From an uncultured Collinsella sp. (GTDB lineage: Bacteria; Actinomycetota; Coriobacteriia; Coriobacteriales; Coriobacteriaceae), in contig CABUBS010000022.1 in NCBI GenBank assembly GCA_902489855.1, positions 1 to 16,814 of the forward strand: 16,814 bases of DNA, given 5' to 3'. Under the pieces are notes generated by a model. The model saw only the letters and a list, made by a program, of their open reading frames with translations. It searched no databases and had not been told where the DNA came from. The stretch's first letter is position 1; the number at the start of each line of letters is the position of its first letter. Below, one piece after another: positions 1 to 6,399 of this stretch. The translations under genes were made by a program, and so were the position numbers.

Positions 1-39
1 GACTACGACGCCTTCTTTGAGGACACCATGCACTTTTAG
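1..39 (+). CDS. C-terminal end of an unknown protein (partial)
   Basis: The first 39 bases read as an open frame ending DYDAFFEDTMHF and a TAG stop at 37-39. Only this tail is visible, so no family can be named. Its stop overlaps the stop of the opposing nadA gene by four bases, a tight convergent arrangement that fits two real genes meeting tail to tail. The frame could also be chance, because twelve codons is very little evidence. Confidence 0.4.
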   Translation, partial: DYDAFFEDTMHF

Positions 40-1061
40 CGCGCTGCGTACTCGAGCATGCGGTCGAGCGTGAGCTTGGCCTGGTCGGCGGCCTCGTCCG
101 AAACGCCGATCTGCACCTCGCCCTCGCCCGTCTCCAGGCAGCGCACGAGCTTTTCGAGCGTGATGAGATCCATGTTGACGCAGGTGGGCTGTACCGCGGG
201 GAAGTAGAACTTCTTGCCGGTACCCTGGCAGCGGCGCTCGAGCTCGTAGAGCACGCCACGGACCGTCACGATAATGAACTCGCTCGCGTCCGACTCCTCG
301 GCGTACTTGATGATGCCGGCGGTGGAGCCGATGTAGTCGGCCTCGGCCAGGACATCGGCCTTGCACTCGGGGTGCGCCAGCACGAGCGCATCGGGATGGG
401 CCTCCGTCGCATCGACGATCTGCTCGACGGTGATGATGTGGTGACGCGGGCAGTAGCCCTTGTTGAGAATGACGTGCTTCTGCGGCACTTGCTCGGCCAC
501 AAAGCGGCCCAGGTTCTGGTCGGGAATAAACAGAATGTGCTGCTGCGGCAGCTCGGACACGATCTTGACGGCGTTGGAGCTGGTGACGCACACGTCACTC
601 CAGCTCTTAATCTCGACCGTCGAGTTGACGTAGCAGACCACGGCCAGGTCGTCGCCGTACTCGGCGCGGGCCGCGTCGACTGTCTCGCGTTTGACCATGT
701 GCGCCATGGGGCAGTCCGCACCCGGCTCGGGCAGCAGCACGGTCTTGGTGGGATTGAGTAGCTTGGCGCTCTCGCCCATAAACTCCACGCCGCACAGCAC
801 GATGGTCTGCTGCGGCAGGCTCTTGGCGAGCTTTGCCAGGTAGAAGCTGTCGCCGACGTAATCGGCAACGGCCTGGACCTCGGGCGCCACGTAATAGTGA
901 GCCAGAATCACCGCGTCACGTTGGGTTTTTAGTTGCTGAATGGCCTCGACGAGCTCTGCGGGCACCAGTGCCGCGCGCTCCGTTGCCGTCGCTGCCGATG
1001 CCAGGCCGGCCGCGATATCGCGTGCAAGCTCCGACGCATCCATGTTCGCGCTCTGTGCCAT
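36..1061 (-). CDS. nadA: Quinolinate synthase NadA
   Basis: NadA condenses iminoaspartate with dihydroxyacetone phosphate to make quinolinate, the precursor of NAD, using a [4Fe-4S] cluster in the cytoplasm. The protein is 341 residues. Family motifs are clear: AHYYV near residue 56, GDSF near 71, ADCPMAH near 117, VNSTVEIKSW near 146, IPDQNLG near 180, GSTAGI near 246 and PTCVNMDLITLEKL near 293. The three cluster cysteines expected for the family are in ADCPMA, GYCPRHH and PTCVNM (about residues 117, 204 and 294), so the enzyme should be active. I chose the ATG at 1061 because GAGGGG lies five bases upstream; a TTG one codon earlier would sit too close to it. Usual partners nadB and nadC are not adjacent: the gene on the other side is convergent. 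The promoter lies in a large inverted repeat (1097-1146), suggesting control by an NAD-responsive repressor. Confidence 0.96.
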   Translation of the reverse strand: MAQSANMDASELARDIAAGLASAATATERAALVPAELVEAIQQLKTQRDAVILAHYYVAPEVQAVADYVGDSFYLAKLAKSLPQQTIVLCGVEFMGESAKLLNPTKTVLLPEPGADCPMAHMVKRETVDAARAEYGDDLAVVCYVNSTVEIKSWSDVCVTSSNAVKIVSELPQQHILFIPDQNLGRFVAEQVPQKHVILNKGYCPRHHIITVEQIVDATEAHPDALVLAHPECKADVLAEADYIGSTAGIIKYAEESDASEFIIVTVRGVLYELERRCQGTGKKFYFPAVQPTCVNMDLITLEKLVRCLETGEGEVQIGVSDEAADQAKLTLDRMLEYAAR

Positions 1062-1096
1062 CAAGGCCCCTCTCTTTTGGCGAATCTTGGGGCTTT

Positions 1097-1146
1097 AGTA
1101 TGACACCTAGGTTTACAGCTGACAAGACAGCTGTAAACCTAGGTGT
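1097..1146 (-). promoter_or_regulatory. nadA promoter overlapped by a perfect 19-bp inverted repeat (candidate operator)
   Basis: On the minus strand a -35-like TTGTCA (1125-1120) and a -10-like CATACT (1102-1097) are separated by exactly 17 bases and precede nadA. A perfect inverted repeat has arms at 1103-1121 and 1128-1146, starting ACACCTAGGTTTACAGCTG, with a six-base spacer. One arm fills the -35/-10 spacer and the other lies just upstream, so a bound protein would block RNA polymerase. There is no T-run beside it, so it is not a terminator. NAD-gene repressors such as NiaR or NrtR are candidates by analogy only; I did not match a known consensus. Confidence 0.7.
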
Positions 1147-1353
1147 AAAGTTGAAATAAAGATTCAATCATGCGGCAGGTCCATTTTCGAACTGGCAAGC
1201 TGAGGATAGCCGAGCTCTCGATAGCGCAGGAGGCATCTTTCGCCACCGCAATACCGCTCGGCGCGAGTTGCGCACCATGAGGCACGAACGGGCGCTCCCC
1301 CGCGAGTGGTCCGCGCCCAATGTGGCAAAATCGAACTACTAAGGGGGCTCAGA

Positions 1354-2076
1354 ATGCTCAAGATTATTGCCTGCGACGATGACGTCGCTTTTCTAGATAG
1401 ACTGCACCGGATGATCGACCGTTGGTCGACCGAGACGGGCACGGCGGTCGATGTTGCGCTCGTTACGCGCGGCGAGGACCTGCTGGCGCGCCATGCCGCG
1501 TCGCGCGCCGACATCATTCTGCTCGACATGATCATGCCGCTCGTCAACGGCATGGACACCGCGCGCGAATTGCGCCGGGCCGATACCGCTGTGCGTCTGG
1601 TGTTTCTCACCTCATCGCCCGAGTTTGCACTGGAGTCCTACGAGGTCCGAGCCTTCGACTATCTGCTCAAGCCCGTGACTTACGGACGCCTGGCGCAGCT
1701 ACTCGACGAGCTTTCGAGCATGCGCCCGGCGGTAACCGACGAGCTCGTGATCAAAACGTCCTTTGGCTACCACGCCCTGCGCCTGTCCGACATCGAATAT
1801 GCCGAGGCGCGCAACAAGCACGTGGTCTTCCACCTGCGCGACGGACGCGATATCGAGGCACTCGAGTCGTTCCGCAGCGTCGAGGACCGTTTGGCGCAAA
1901 ATGCCACCTTCTTTAAATGCCACCGTAGCTACCAGGTCAACTTGCGCAACATCGACCACTTCGATCGCACGGACATCGTCATGCGCTCCGGCGCGTGCAT
2001 TCCGCTGTCGCGCAGCAGCAAACAGGGGTTCCAAGACGCCTACTTTGCGGTGCGCTTTGAGGGCGGGAGGCGCTGA
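1354..2076 (+). CDS. LytTR-family response regulator
   Basis: This 240-residue protein has an N-terminal receiver domain (about 1-125) and a C-terminal LytTR DNA-binding domain (about 133-235), the AgrA/LytR layout. Receiver landmarks are the acidic pair in CDDD (8-10), the phospho-acceptor D58 in LLDMIMP, T86 in FLTS and K106 in YLLKP. The LytTR part carries the typical FFKCHRSYQVNLRNI stretch. The ATG at 1354 has AGGGGG six bases upstream; longer upstream starts lack a ribosome site. Its stop overlaps the ATG of the histidine kinase gene in TGATG, so the pair is translationally coupled and should form one signalling system. The target genes are not evident: neighbours on both sides are on the opposite strand, so any regulon lies elsewhere or includes the operon itself. 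Confidence 0.93.
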   Translation: MLKIIACDDDVAFLDRLHRMIDRWSTETGTAVDVALVTRGEDLLARHAASRADIILLDMIMPLVNGMDTARELRRADTAVRLVFLTSSPEFALESYEVRAFDYLLKPVTYGRLAQLLDELSSMRPAVTDELVIKTSFGYHALRLSDIEYAEARNKHVVFHLRDGRDIEALESFRSVEDRLAQNATFFKCHRSYQVNLRNIDHFDRTDIVMRSGACIPLSRSSKQGFQDAYFAVRFEGGRR

Positions 2077-3353
2077 TGATCTCCTCGGTCGAAATGGCCC
2101 TTTGGGCAATCCACCACGCCACAACGCTACTCTTTGGCGTCTTTGCCTCGGCGGCGCTGTGCGGTATCGAAATCAATCGACGCCATGCACTCGAGTTGGT
2201 GGGGGTCGGGGCCGCAACCGGCGCTGCCTTTTCGATCGCCAATGTCGTTGGCGGAGAGCTTTTTGCCCGTCAGGTCTATCCGCTCGTCGTGCACCTGCCG
2301 CTTACCGTCTACCTATGCGCGCGCTACCACTTGAGTCCGCTGCTCGCGGCGTTGGGCGTCACCAGCGCCTATCTGAGCTGCCAGTTCAGCAATTGGATGG
2401 GTATCGCCGCATTTGCCGCAACCGATTCTCAGATCGCGTACTATCTGGCACGCATCGCTACCACGCTCGCCGTCTTTGCCGTCCTGTTGCATTGGGCCGG
2501 CGACATCGGTCCGCGCTTAGCGATTAAAAGCACCACCGAGCTGGGCATCCTTTTAATCCTGCCGCTCGTCTATTACATCTTTGACTACGCCACCAACGTC
2601 TACACCACGCTGTTCCACTCGGGCTCGGTGGTGACGGTTGAGTTTTTGGCATTTGCGCTCTGTGCCTTCTATCTTATGTTTCTTGCCGTTTACCTGCGCG
2701 AATACGAAGAAAAGGAAACCGCCGAGCGAGAGCGTTGGATGCTCGAAACCCGCGACAGCGCCGCCATCAAAGAGCTCGAGGCTTGGCGTCAATCTGGGCG
2801 CGAGCTGTCGATTCTTCGCCACGATATGCGCCACTTCCTACGCGGCCTGGCCGCTTTAATTGAGGAGGGCCACACCGACGAGGCGCTCAAACGCATCGAT
2901 GAGCTCTGCGAAGCCGGCGACCGCACCGCCGTACGCCGTTTCTGTGCCAACGAGACCGTAAACATTGCGCTTTCGTCATTCAACTCGGATATCAATAGAA
3001 ACGGCATTACCGCCAACTTGCGCGCCGCCGTACCCGAAACGATCCACGTAGGTGACGCCGACCTGTTTAGCGTGCTCTCAAATGCCTTGGAAAACGCTAT
3101 CACCGCCGCAAGCGCCGCACCCCAAGGAAAGCGATTCGTCGACTTTGACCTGCGATTTGAGGACGGCCAGCTGCTGCTGTTAGTTTCCAACACGTTTGAC
3201 CGCGCACCGCGCATGGTCGACGGCATGCCCGTGACCCGGCATGCGGGCCACGGCTTTGGCACCAAGAGCATCAAACTTGCCGTGGAGCGTATGAACGGCA
3301 ACTGCCAGTTCCGCATTAACGGCGATCGGTTTGAGCTGCGCGCTGTGATGTAG
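2076..3353 (+). CDS. Membrane sensor histidine kinase, AgrC/HPK10-like (GHKL ATPase)
   Basis: A 425-residue sensor kinase. The first 210 residues are mostly hydrophobic with about six membrane segments and short loops, so the sensor is the membrane part itself with no large outside domain. A helical linker with charged residues (208-245) leads to the phosphorylation site ILRHDMRHFLRG, with H249 the likely phospho-acceptor. The ATPase domain follows, with an N box in LSNALENA (N336, N340) and a G box in GHGFGTKSI (391-398). The H-box form R-H-D-x-x-H is typical of kinases that pair with LytTR regulators, which fits the coupled upstream gene. No agrB- or agrD-like peptide gene is seen nearby, so the ligand is unknown. 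Confidence 0.92.
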   Translation: MISSVEMALWAIHHATTLLFGVFASAALCGIEINRRHALELVGVGAATGAAFSIANVVGGELFARQVYPLVVHLPLTVYLCARYHLSPLLAALGVTSAYLSCQFSNWMGIAAFAATDSQIAYYLARIATTLAVFAVLLHWAGDIGPRLAIKSTTELGILLILPLVYYIFDYATNVYTTLFHSGSVVTVEFLAFALCAFYLMFLAVYLREYEEKETAERERWMLETRDSAAIKELEAWRQSGRELSILRHDMRHFLRGLAALIEEGHTDEALKRIDELCEAGDRTAVRRFCANETVNIALSSFNSDINRNGITANLRAAVPETIHVGDADLFSVLSNALENAITAASAAPQGKRFVDFDLRFEDGQLLLLVSNTFDRAPRMVDGMPVTRHAGHGFGTKSIKLAVERMNGNCQFRINGDRFELRAVM

Positions 3354-3413
3354 GGACGCGATAAGCCGGCGCCGCGCTCGACCCGTCAGGGCCGCCTTAC
3401 CGGCGCCAATCCG

Positions 3414-3983
3414 CTACAGCGGAGCGGCCGCCGGGGTCAGCTGCTTGATGTATGCCCACATGCGCTGCTTGGCGGCTTTGTCAGTGAGCGCCGCCTCAAA
3501 ACCGTCGAGCGCGAGCACGCGGCGACCCTGCACATGGGCGATCAAGCCGGGCTTGAGCATGGCGGTGTCGAAGTCATCGATCGCCACGAGCATATCGGCA
3601 TAGGTCTCGCGCATGGTATCGGCCGCACGATCATCCAGCAACAGCACCGCCTCGGGGTCCAGCGCCTCGAGCGCCTCGCGGAACAGCTCGCACGGCAGGG
3701 CATGGCCCACCGCCACCGTTCCGTCGCCCGCACCGGCGACGCTTGCCAGCACGCAAAAATCCTCGGGCGCATAACCGATGGCCCCGAGCGCCTTACGCAG
3801 CGCCGCGCCATCCGCGCCTGCGGCAAGCTCGCCGCCCGAGCGCTCGGCCTCATCCAAATCGCCTTTTACCAGCACAATCGGCGAGCACGCGTTGCCTGCG
3901 ATGCGCACGCCACGACCCGCAAGCGATGCGAGCTCCTGCTCGGCCGCCTGGGCGATGGCTTCTTTTTTCTGGCTTTGTGACAT
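3414..3983 (-). CDS. Uncharacterised protein, weak uracil-DNA-glycosylase-fold resemblance
   Basis: A 189-residue soluble protein with no signal peptide or membrane segment. I do not recognise it with certainty. The order of segments recalls family-4-type uracil-DNA glycosylases: GADGAALRKALGAIGY (57-71) resembles the region after the first catalytic motif, LREALEALDP-EAVLLLDDRAA (about 100-120) resembles the second core strand with its following helix, and the C-terminal FEAALTDKAAKQRMWAYIK (162-180) resembles the helix after the HP motif. The histidine-proline motif itself and the four cluster cysteines are missing, so a glycosylase activity is unlikely. The ATG at 3983 is chosen because GGAGAG lies about nine bases upstream; longer readings run into the insertion element. 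The element ends only about 40 bases upstream and has probably displaced the original promoter. Confidence 0.75.
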   Translation of the reverse strand: MSQSQKKEAIAQAAEQELASLAGRGVRIAGNACSPIVLVKGDLDEAERSGGELAAGADGAALRKALGAIGYAPEDFCVLASVAGAGDGTVAVGHALPCELFREALEALDPEAVLLLDDRAADTMRETYADMLVAIDDFDTAMLKPGLIAHVQGRRVLALDGFEAALTDKAAKQRMWAYIKQLTPAAAPL

Positions 3984-4022
3984 AGGTATGCGCTCTCCAA
4001 TCGTTTGCGTGCCCACCATTAT

Positions 4023-4180
4023 TTGACACTCCCCATGGCTAAAGCCAGGGGATTCTTGCTTCACCGAGAATTGCCTAGACTGCGCATGCAGCCGTAGGTC
4101 TTACGCCCTCTCCACAAGCGTTTGCGGCGTCTGCCGCGGTTCCCGCATGCCCTGCGGTACCTTCCAGGATTCTCCTTCCC
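4023..4180 (-). ncRNA. Probable reRNA/omegaRNA scaffold at the 3' end of tnpB
   Basis: In IS200/IS605 elements the TnpB guide RNA comes from the 3' end of tnpB through the right end, with the guide read from the flanking DNA. Here the tnpB stop is at 4075, and 50 bases of structured sequence including the right-end hairpin follow to the tip at 4023. The predicted guide is the flank ATAATGGTGGGCACGCAAAC (4022-4003 on the minus strand). The 5' limit given is a guess from related elements; only position and structure support this entry. Confidence 0.5.
4031..4051 (-). repeat. IS right-end hairpin
   Basis: CCCC at 4031-4034 pairs with GGGG at 4048-4051, and TGGCT (4036-4040) pairs with AGCCA (4043-4047), leaving a bulged A and a two-base loop. 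Such subterminal imperfect hairpins are what the TnpA of this family binds, and in the transcript they form the 3' end of the TnpB guide RNA scaffold. It begins seven bases inside the presumed right tip. Confidence 0.75.
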
Positions 4181-5265
4181 TCGCGGGCGATGTTGACGGC
4201 GGCGTTCAGGTCGCGGTCGTGACGCATGCCGCACGCGGGGCAGTCCCATACCCGTTCGGCCAGCGTCAGTCCCCTGTAGACGTAACCGCATGCGGAACAC
4301 GTCTTGCTGGACGGATAGAACCTGCCCACCCTTACGAAGCCGCGCCCCGACCATGCGCATTTGTACTCGAGCTGGCGCGCCAGCTCCGACATGGCGGCAT
4401 CGCCCACGGCCTTGGCGAGGCGGCGGTTCCTCTGCATGCCCCTGACGTTCAGGTCCTCGACCGCGATGTTTTGGCTTTCTCCCACCGCATGCGTCGTGAA
4501 CTTGTGCAGGGCGTCCTTCCGCCGGTTGGCAACCTTCTCGTGCGCCCGCGCGACCCTGACACGCTGCCTGGCGCGATTTGCGGAGCCCTTCCGCTTGCGC
4601 GAGAGCCGCCGCTGCTCCCGCGCAAGCCTCCTCTCGCTCCTTTGCAGGTTTTTGGGGTTGGGCAGGCGCTCCCCCGTGGAGCAGGTGGCTATGTCGTGTA
4701 TTCCCGCATCGACTCCCAGGAACCCGACGGTCGGGGCCGGCGCGTCCGTGGCGGGGACGTCCGCGCAGCATATCGCCACGTAGTACTTGCCGCTCGGCAC
4801 CTGCTTGACCGTCGCGGACAGGACGCGCCCCTCCACGGGACGGCTCACCCGCGCCCTGACGGTCCCCAGCTTTGGCAGCCTCACGTGCCTGGCGTCGATT
4901 ATCCCGACGCCGTTCGTGCGGTAGCTCTTCCTCCCCGCGCGTTTGGACTTGAACTTCGGAAAGCCCACCTTGCCTGGTGCGCGGAAGAAGTTCTTAAATG
5001 CCTTGTCCAGGTCGCGCAGGGACTGCTGCAGTGCCATGGAGTCCACCTCGGAGAGCCACGGCGCGTCCGCCCTCTTCCAGGCGGGGATCTGGGTGATGTA
5101 GGAGTTGATGTGCCTCGATTTGCCCGTCCACGCGTACTCGTCCCGCCTCATCGCCAGCACCCTGTTGTAGACCCAGCGGCAGCAGCCGAAGGTCTTCTGC
5201 AGGAGGGCCTCCTGCTCGGCGCTCGGGTATATGCGGTACTCGAAGGTCTTGTCCATGGCCCTCAC
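4075..5265 (-). CDS. tnpB: RNA-guided nuclease TnpB of IS200/IS605 family
   Basis: A 396-residue TnpB, full length for the family. Order of parts: the N-terminal start MDKTFEYRIYPSAEQEALL, a helical region, a RuvC-like core and a zinc ribbon. The RuvC triad is present: D186 in GVDAGIHD, E270 in IAVEDLNVRG and D352 in HDRDLNAAVNI. The zinc ribbon shows C323-x2-C326 and C342-x2-C345. TnpB uses an RNA from the element's right end to cut DNA beside a short motif, which helps keep the element after excision. The GTG start at 5265 overlaps the tnpA stop in GTGA, suggesting coupled translation; an ATG three codons later is equally possible. All key residues are intact, so the nuclease could be active. 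Confidence 0.95.
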   Translation of the reverse strand: MRAMDKTFEYRIYPSAEQEALLQKTFGCCRWVYNRVLAMRRDEYAWTGKSRHINSYITQIPAWKRADAPWLSEVDSMALQQSLRDLDKAFKNFFRAPGKVGFPKFKSKRAGRKSYRTNGVGIIDARHVRLPKLGTVRARVSRPVEGRVLSATVKQVPSGKYYVAICCADVPATDAPAPTVGFLGVDAGIHDIATCSTGERLPNPKNLQRSERRLAREQRRLSRKRKGSANRARQRVRVARAHEKVANRRKDALHKFTTHAVGESQNIAVEDLNVRGMQRNRRLAKAVGDAAMSELARQLEYKCAWSGRGFVRVGRFYPSSKTCSACGYVYRGLTLAERVWDCPACGMRHDRDLNAAVNIAREGRRILEGTAGHAGTAADAANACGEGVRPTAACAV

Positions 5266-5657
5266 GCGTTCCTCTGGTCCTCGATATACTGCCTGACGGC
5301 CTCGGGCGTCGCCCCGCCGACGGTCGAGACGAAGTAGCTGTTCGTCCAGAGCGTCGGCAGCTTGCGCTTCAGCTGCGGGAACTCGGCGCGCAGGTCGTGG
5401 CTGGTCCTGCCCTTGATGCGCTTCACGGCCCGGTGGATGCCGAACTGGGGGTCGACTGAGACGAGCATGTGCACGCGGTCGGGCATGACCTTGATTTCCC
5501 TTATCTCGAAATCGAGTTCCTCCGCGACCTCGTGCGCGATCTCCTCGAAGCGGGAGCCGATGCCGTCCACGAGCACCTTCCTGCGGTATTTCGGGCAGAA
5601 GACCACATGGTAGTCGCAGTCCCAGACTATGTTGTCGTTGCTCCTGTATCTATCCAT
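5262..5657 (-). CDS. tnpA: IS200/IS605 Y1 transposase TnpA
   Basis: A 131-residue Y1 transposase, which cuts and rejoins single-stranded DNA at the element ends through a tyrosine. The catalytic tyrosine is Y124 in the conserved VRQYIEDQ helix, and the family stretches VVFCPKYRRKVL (18-29) and PTLWTNSYFVSTVGG (101-115) are clear. The metal-binding HUH motif is odd: it reads DRVHML (60-65), so the first of the two histidines is arginine while H63 is kept. The codon is CGC, one base from CAC. The frame is open and full length. The start ATG at 5657 has no ribosome site, and a -10-like TATACT sits six bases upstream, so the message is likely leaderless. Longer upstream frames run through the left end and are not credible. 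Confidence 0.92.
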   Translation of the reverse strand: MDRYRSNDNIVWDCDYHVVFCPKYRRKVLVDGIGSRFEEIAHEVAEELDFEIREIKVMPDRVHMLVSVDPQFGIHRAVKRIKGRTSHDLRAEFPQLKRKLPTLWTNSYFVSTVGGATPEAVRQYIEDQRNA

Positions 5658-5663
5658 GAAAAC

Positions 5664-5692
5664 AGTATACCACTTGCAGCCGTATATGTATA
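5664..5692 (-). promoter_or_regulatory. tnpA promoter inside the IS left end
   Basis: On the minus strand TATACA (5692-5687) and TATACT (5669-5664) are 17 bases apart. The -10 box is only six bases from the tnpA ATG, which implies a leaderless or nearly leaderless transcript. The -35 box lies in the left-end hairpin, so transposase bound there could repress its own gene. Confidence 0.55.
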
Positions 5693-5699
5693 TCGGCTG
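5677..5699 (-). repeat. IS left-end hairpin
   Basis: CAGCCG (5677-5682) pairs with CGGCTG (5694-5699) around an AT-rich, partly self-complementary loop. This is the kind of imperfect subterminal palindrome bound by TnpA in this family. A second weak stem, CCCC/GGGG around TCT-GA-AGA, lies at 5719-5739; its 21-base span equals that of the right-end hairpin, and both begin CCCC and end ATGGGG on the minus strand. Confidence 0.6.
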
Positions 5700-5743
5700 A
5701 CGCCGATGCGCCTTATATCCCCATATCTGAAGAAAGGGGTTTT

Positions 5744-5768
5744 GCGGCGCTTTTGATAAAAGAGCCGC
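5744..5768. repeat. Hairpin between the IS and trxA
   Basis: GCGGC (5744-5748) and CTTTT (5750-5754) pair with AAAAG (5758-5762) and GCCGC (5764-5768) around the loop GAT, with one G/A mismatch. No T-run follows on either strand, so it is not a normal terminator. It may be the leftover of the original intergenic region, or part of the element's left margin. Confidence 0.45.
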
Positions 5769-5858
5769 CCGCGAGTGGTTGCTTTGCGGGCCGCTGGGTA
5801 TAAGCACGGTCGTACTGAGTTTTACGCGGCCGAGCCGCGTCGCATTATGGAGGTCACC

Positions 5859-6179
5859 ATGGCTGACATTAAGCAGATTACCCCCGAGAACTTCGACGCC
5901 ACCGTCAACGGCAGCCTTCCCGTGCTGGTCGATTTTTGGGCTCCCTGGTGTGGGCCCTGCCGTTCGCTGTCGCCCATCGTTGACGAGGTTGCCGATGAGC
6001 TGGCGGGCAAGCTTGCCGTTGCCAAATGCAACGTCGACGACAACCAGGACCTGGCCATGAAGTATGGCGTCATGAGCATCCCCACGCTGATTGTGTTTAA
6101 GAACGGCGAAGAGGTTGACCGCTCGGTCGGCGCACTGCCCAAGGCGAGGCTTCAGGCGCTGCTGGAGAAGCATCTGTAA
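5859..6179 (+). CDS. trxA: Thioredoxin
   Basis: A 106-residue thioredoxin, the usual length. It reduces protein disulfides in the cytoplasm through the redox pair in WAPWCGPCR (about 26-34), and the cis-proline is in MSIPTL (about 69-74). The C-terminal GALPKARLQALLEKHL helix is typical. The ATG at 5859 is fixed by GGAGG at 5849-5853, five bases upstream; an open stretch before it has no ribosome site. The gene is single, closed by a strong terminator at 6291-6325. The insertion element upstream starts about 120-140 bases before the start, so the native promoter between them may be intact. A TATAAG at 5800-5805 is a possible -10, but its -35 is unclear. Confidence 0.95.
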   Translation: MADIKQITPENFDATVNGSLPVLVDFWAPWCGPCRSLSPIVDEVADELAGKLAVAKCNVDDNQDLAMKYGVMSIPTLIVFKNGEEVDRSVGALPKARLQALLEKHL

Positions 6180-6206
6180 TACGCTTGTTACGTATCTGCC
6201 GTCCAT

Positions 6207-6225
6207 GAGCGGTTTTGCACCGCTC
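6207..6225. repeat. Small perfect hairpin downstream of trxA
   Basis: GAGCGGT (6207-6213) and ACCGCTC (6219-6225) form a perfect seven-base stem with a TTTGC loop. There is no T-run after it. It may stabilise the 3' end of the trxA message. Confidence 0.4.
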
Positions 6226-6290
6226 GCCGGAGCGCCGGGTGCAGGGTGCGCGACCATGGATAGTATGGTAGACACAAACAGCCCCCAGTG

Positions 6291-6325
6291 AACGGGTGCG
6301 GGTCAGACGGACTCGCACCCGTTTT
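6291..6325 (+). terminator. Rho-independent terminator of trxA
   Basis: AACGGGTGCG (6291-6300) pairs with CGCACCCGTT (6314-6323), and the stem can extend inward through a G-U pair and GTC/GAC to a five-base loop. TTTTCTT follows. It separates trxA from the nickel/hydrogenase block. Confidence 0.85.
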
Positions 6326-6355
6326 CTTATGCGGCGGCGCCCGGGGCGGGCGTAG

Positions 6356-6399
6356 TAGAATCTGAACCACTGGATTGCCCCGTACAAAAGGAGATTCCC
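6356..6399 (+). promoter_or_regulatory. Candidate -10 box and ribosome site of the nikR operon
   Basis: TAGAAT at 6356-6361 matches a -10 box in five of six positions, but the GC-rich sequence upstream has no good -35 box, so an activator or another sigma factor may be needed. AGGAG at 6391-6395 precedes the ATG at 6400. I saw no clear NikR-type palindrome here. Confidence 0.4.

Larger units (their letters stand above)
4023..5720 (-). mobile_element. IS200/IS605-type insertion sequence with tnpA and tnpB
   Basis: The element carries a Y1 HUH-type transposase gene followed by an overlapping tnpB in the same direction, the standard IS605 arrangement. The right end holds a hairpin at 4031-4051 and seems to finish at TCAA (4026-4023 on the minus strand), the same terminal tetranucleotide as in IS608. 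The left end holds a second hairpin at 5677-5699. The left tip is not certain and may lie anywhere from about 5710 to 5745. No target duplication is seen, as expected for this family. It sits between two divergent genes, so both probably kept their coding sequence while their shared intergenic region was split. Confidence 0.85.

Noticed and set aside
1170..1280. A 36-codon + strand open frame before the two-component genes, considered as a signal peptide gene
   Set aside because: It has no ribosome site, and its sequence does not look like an AgrD-type or double-glycine peptide.
1147..1353. Promoter of the two-component operon
   Set aside because: Several AT-rich spots exist, but none has a well-spaced -35 and -10 pair.
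1164..1610. Minus-strand open frame over the start of the response regulator gene
   Set aside because: Arg/Ser-rich shadow translation with no motif; the + strand gene is clearly real.
3354..3413. Terminator between the histidine kinase gene and the convergent gene
   Set aside because: GGCGCC repeats and a short hairpin at 3409-3422 are present, but no T-run and no convincing stem.
4147..5337. A long open frame antisense to tnpB
   Set aside because: It mirrors the tnpB codons in high-GC DNA, has no family motif, and tnpB has all catalytic residues.
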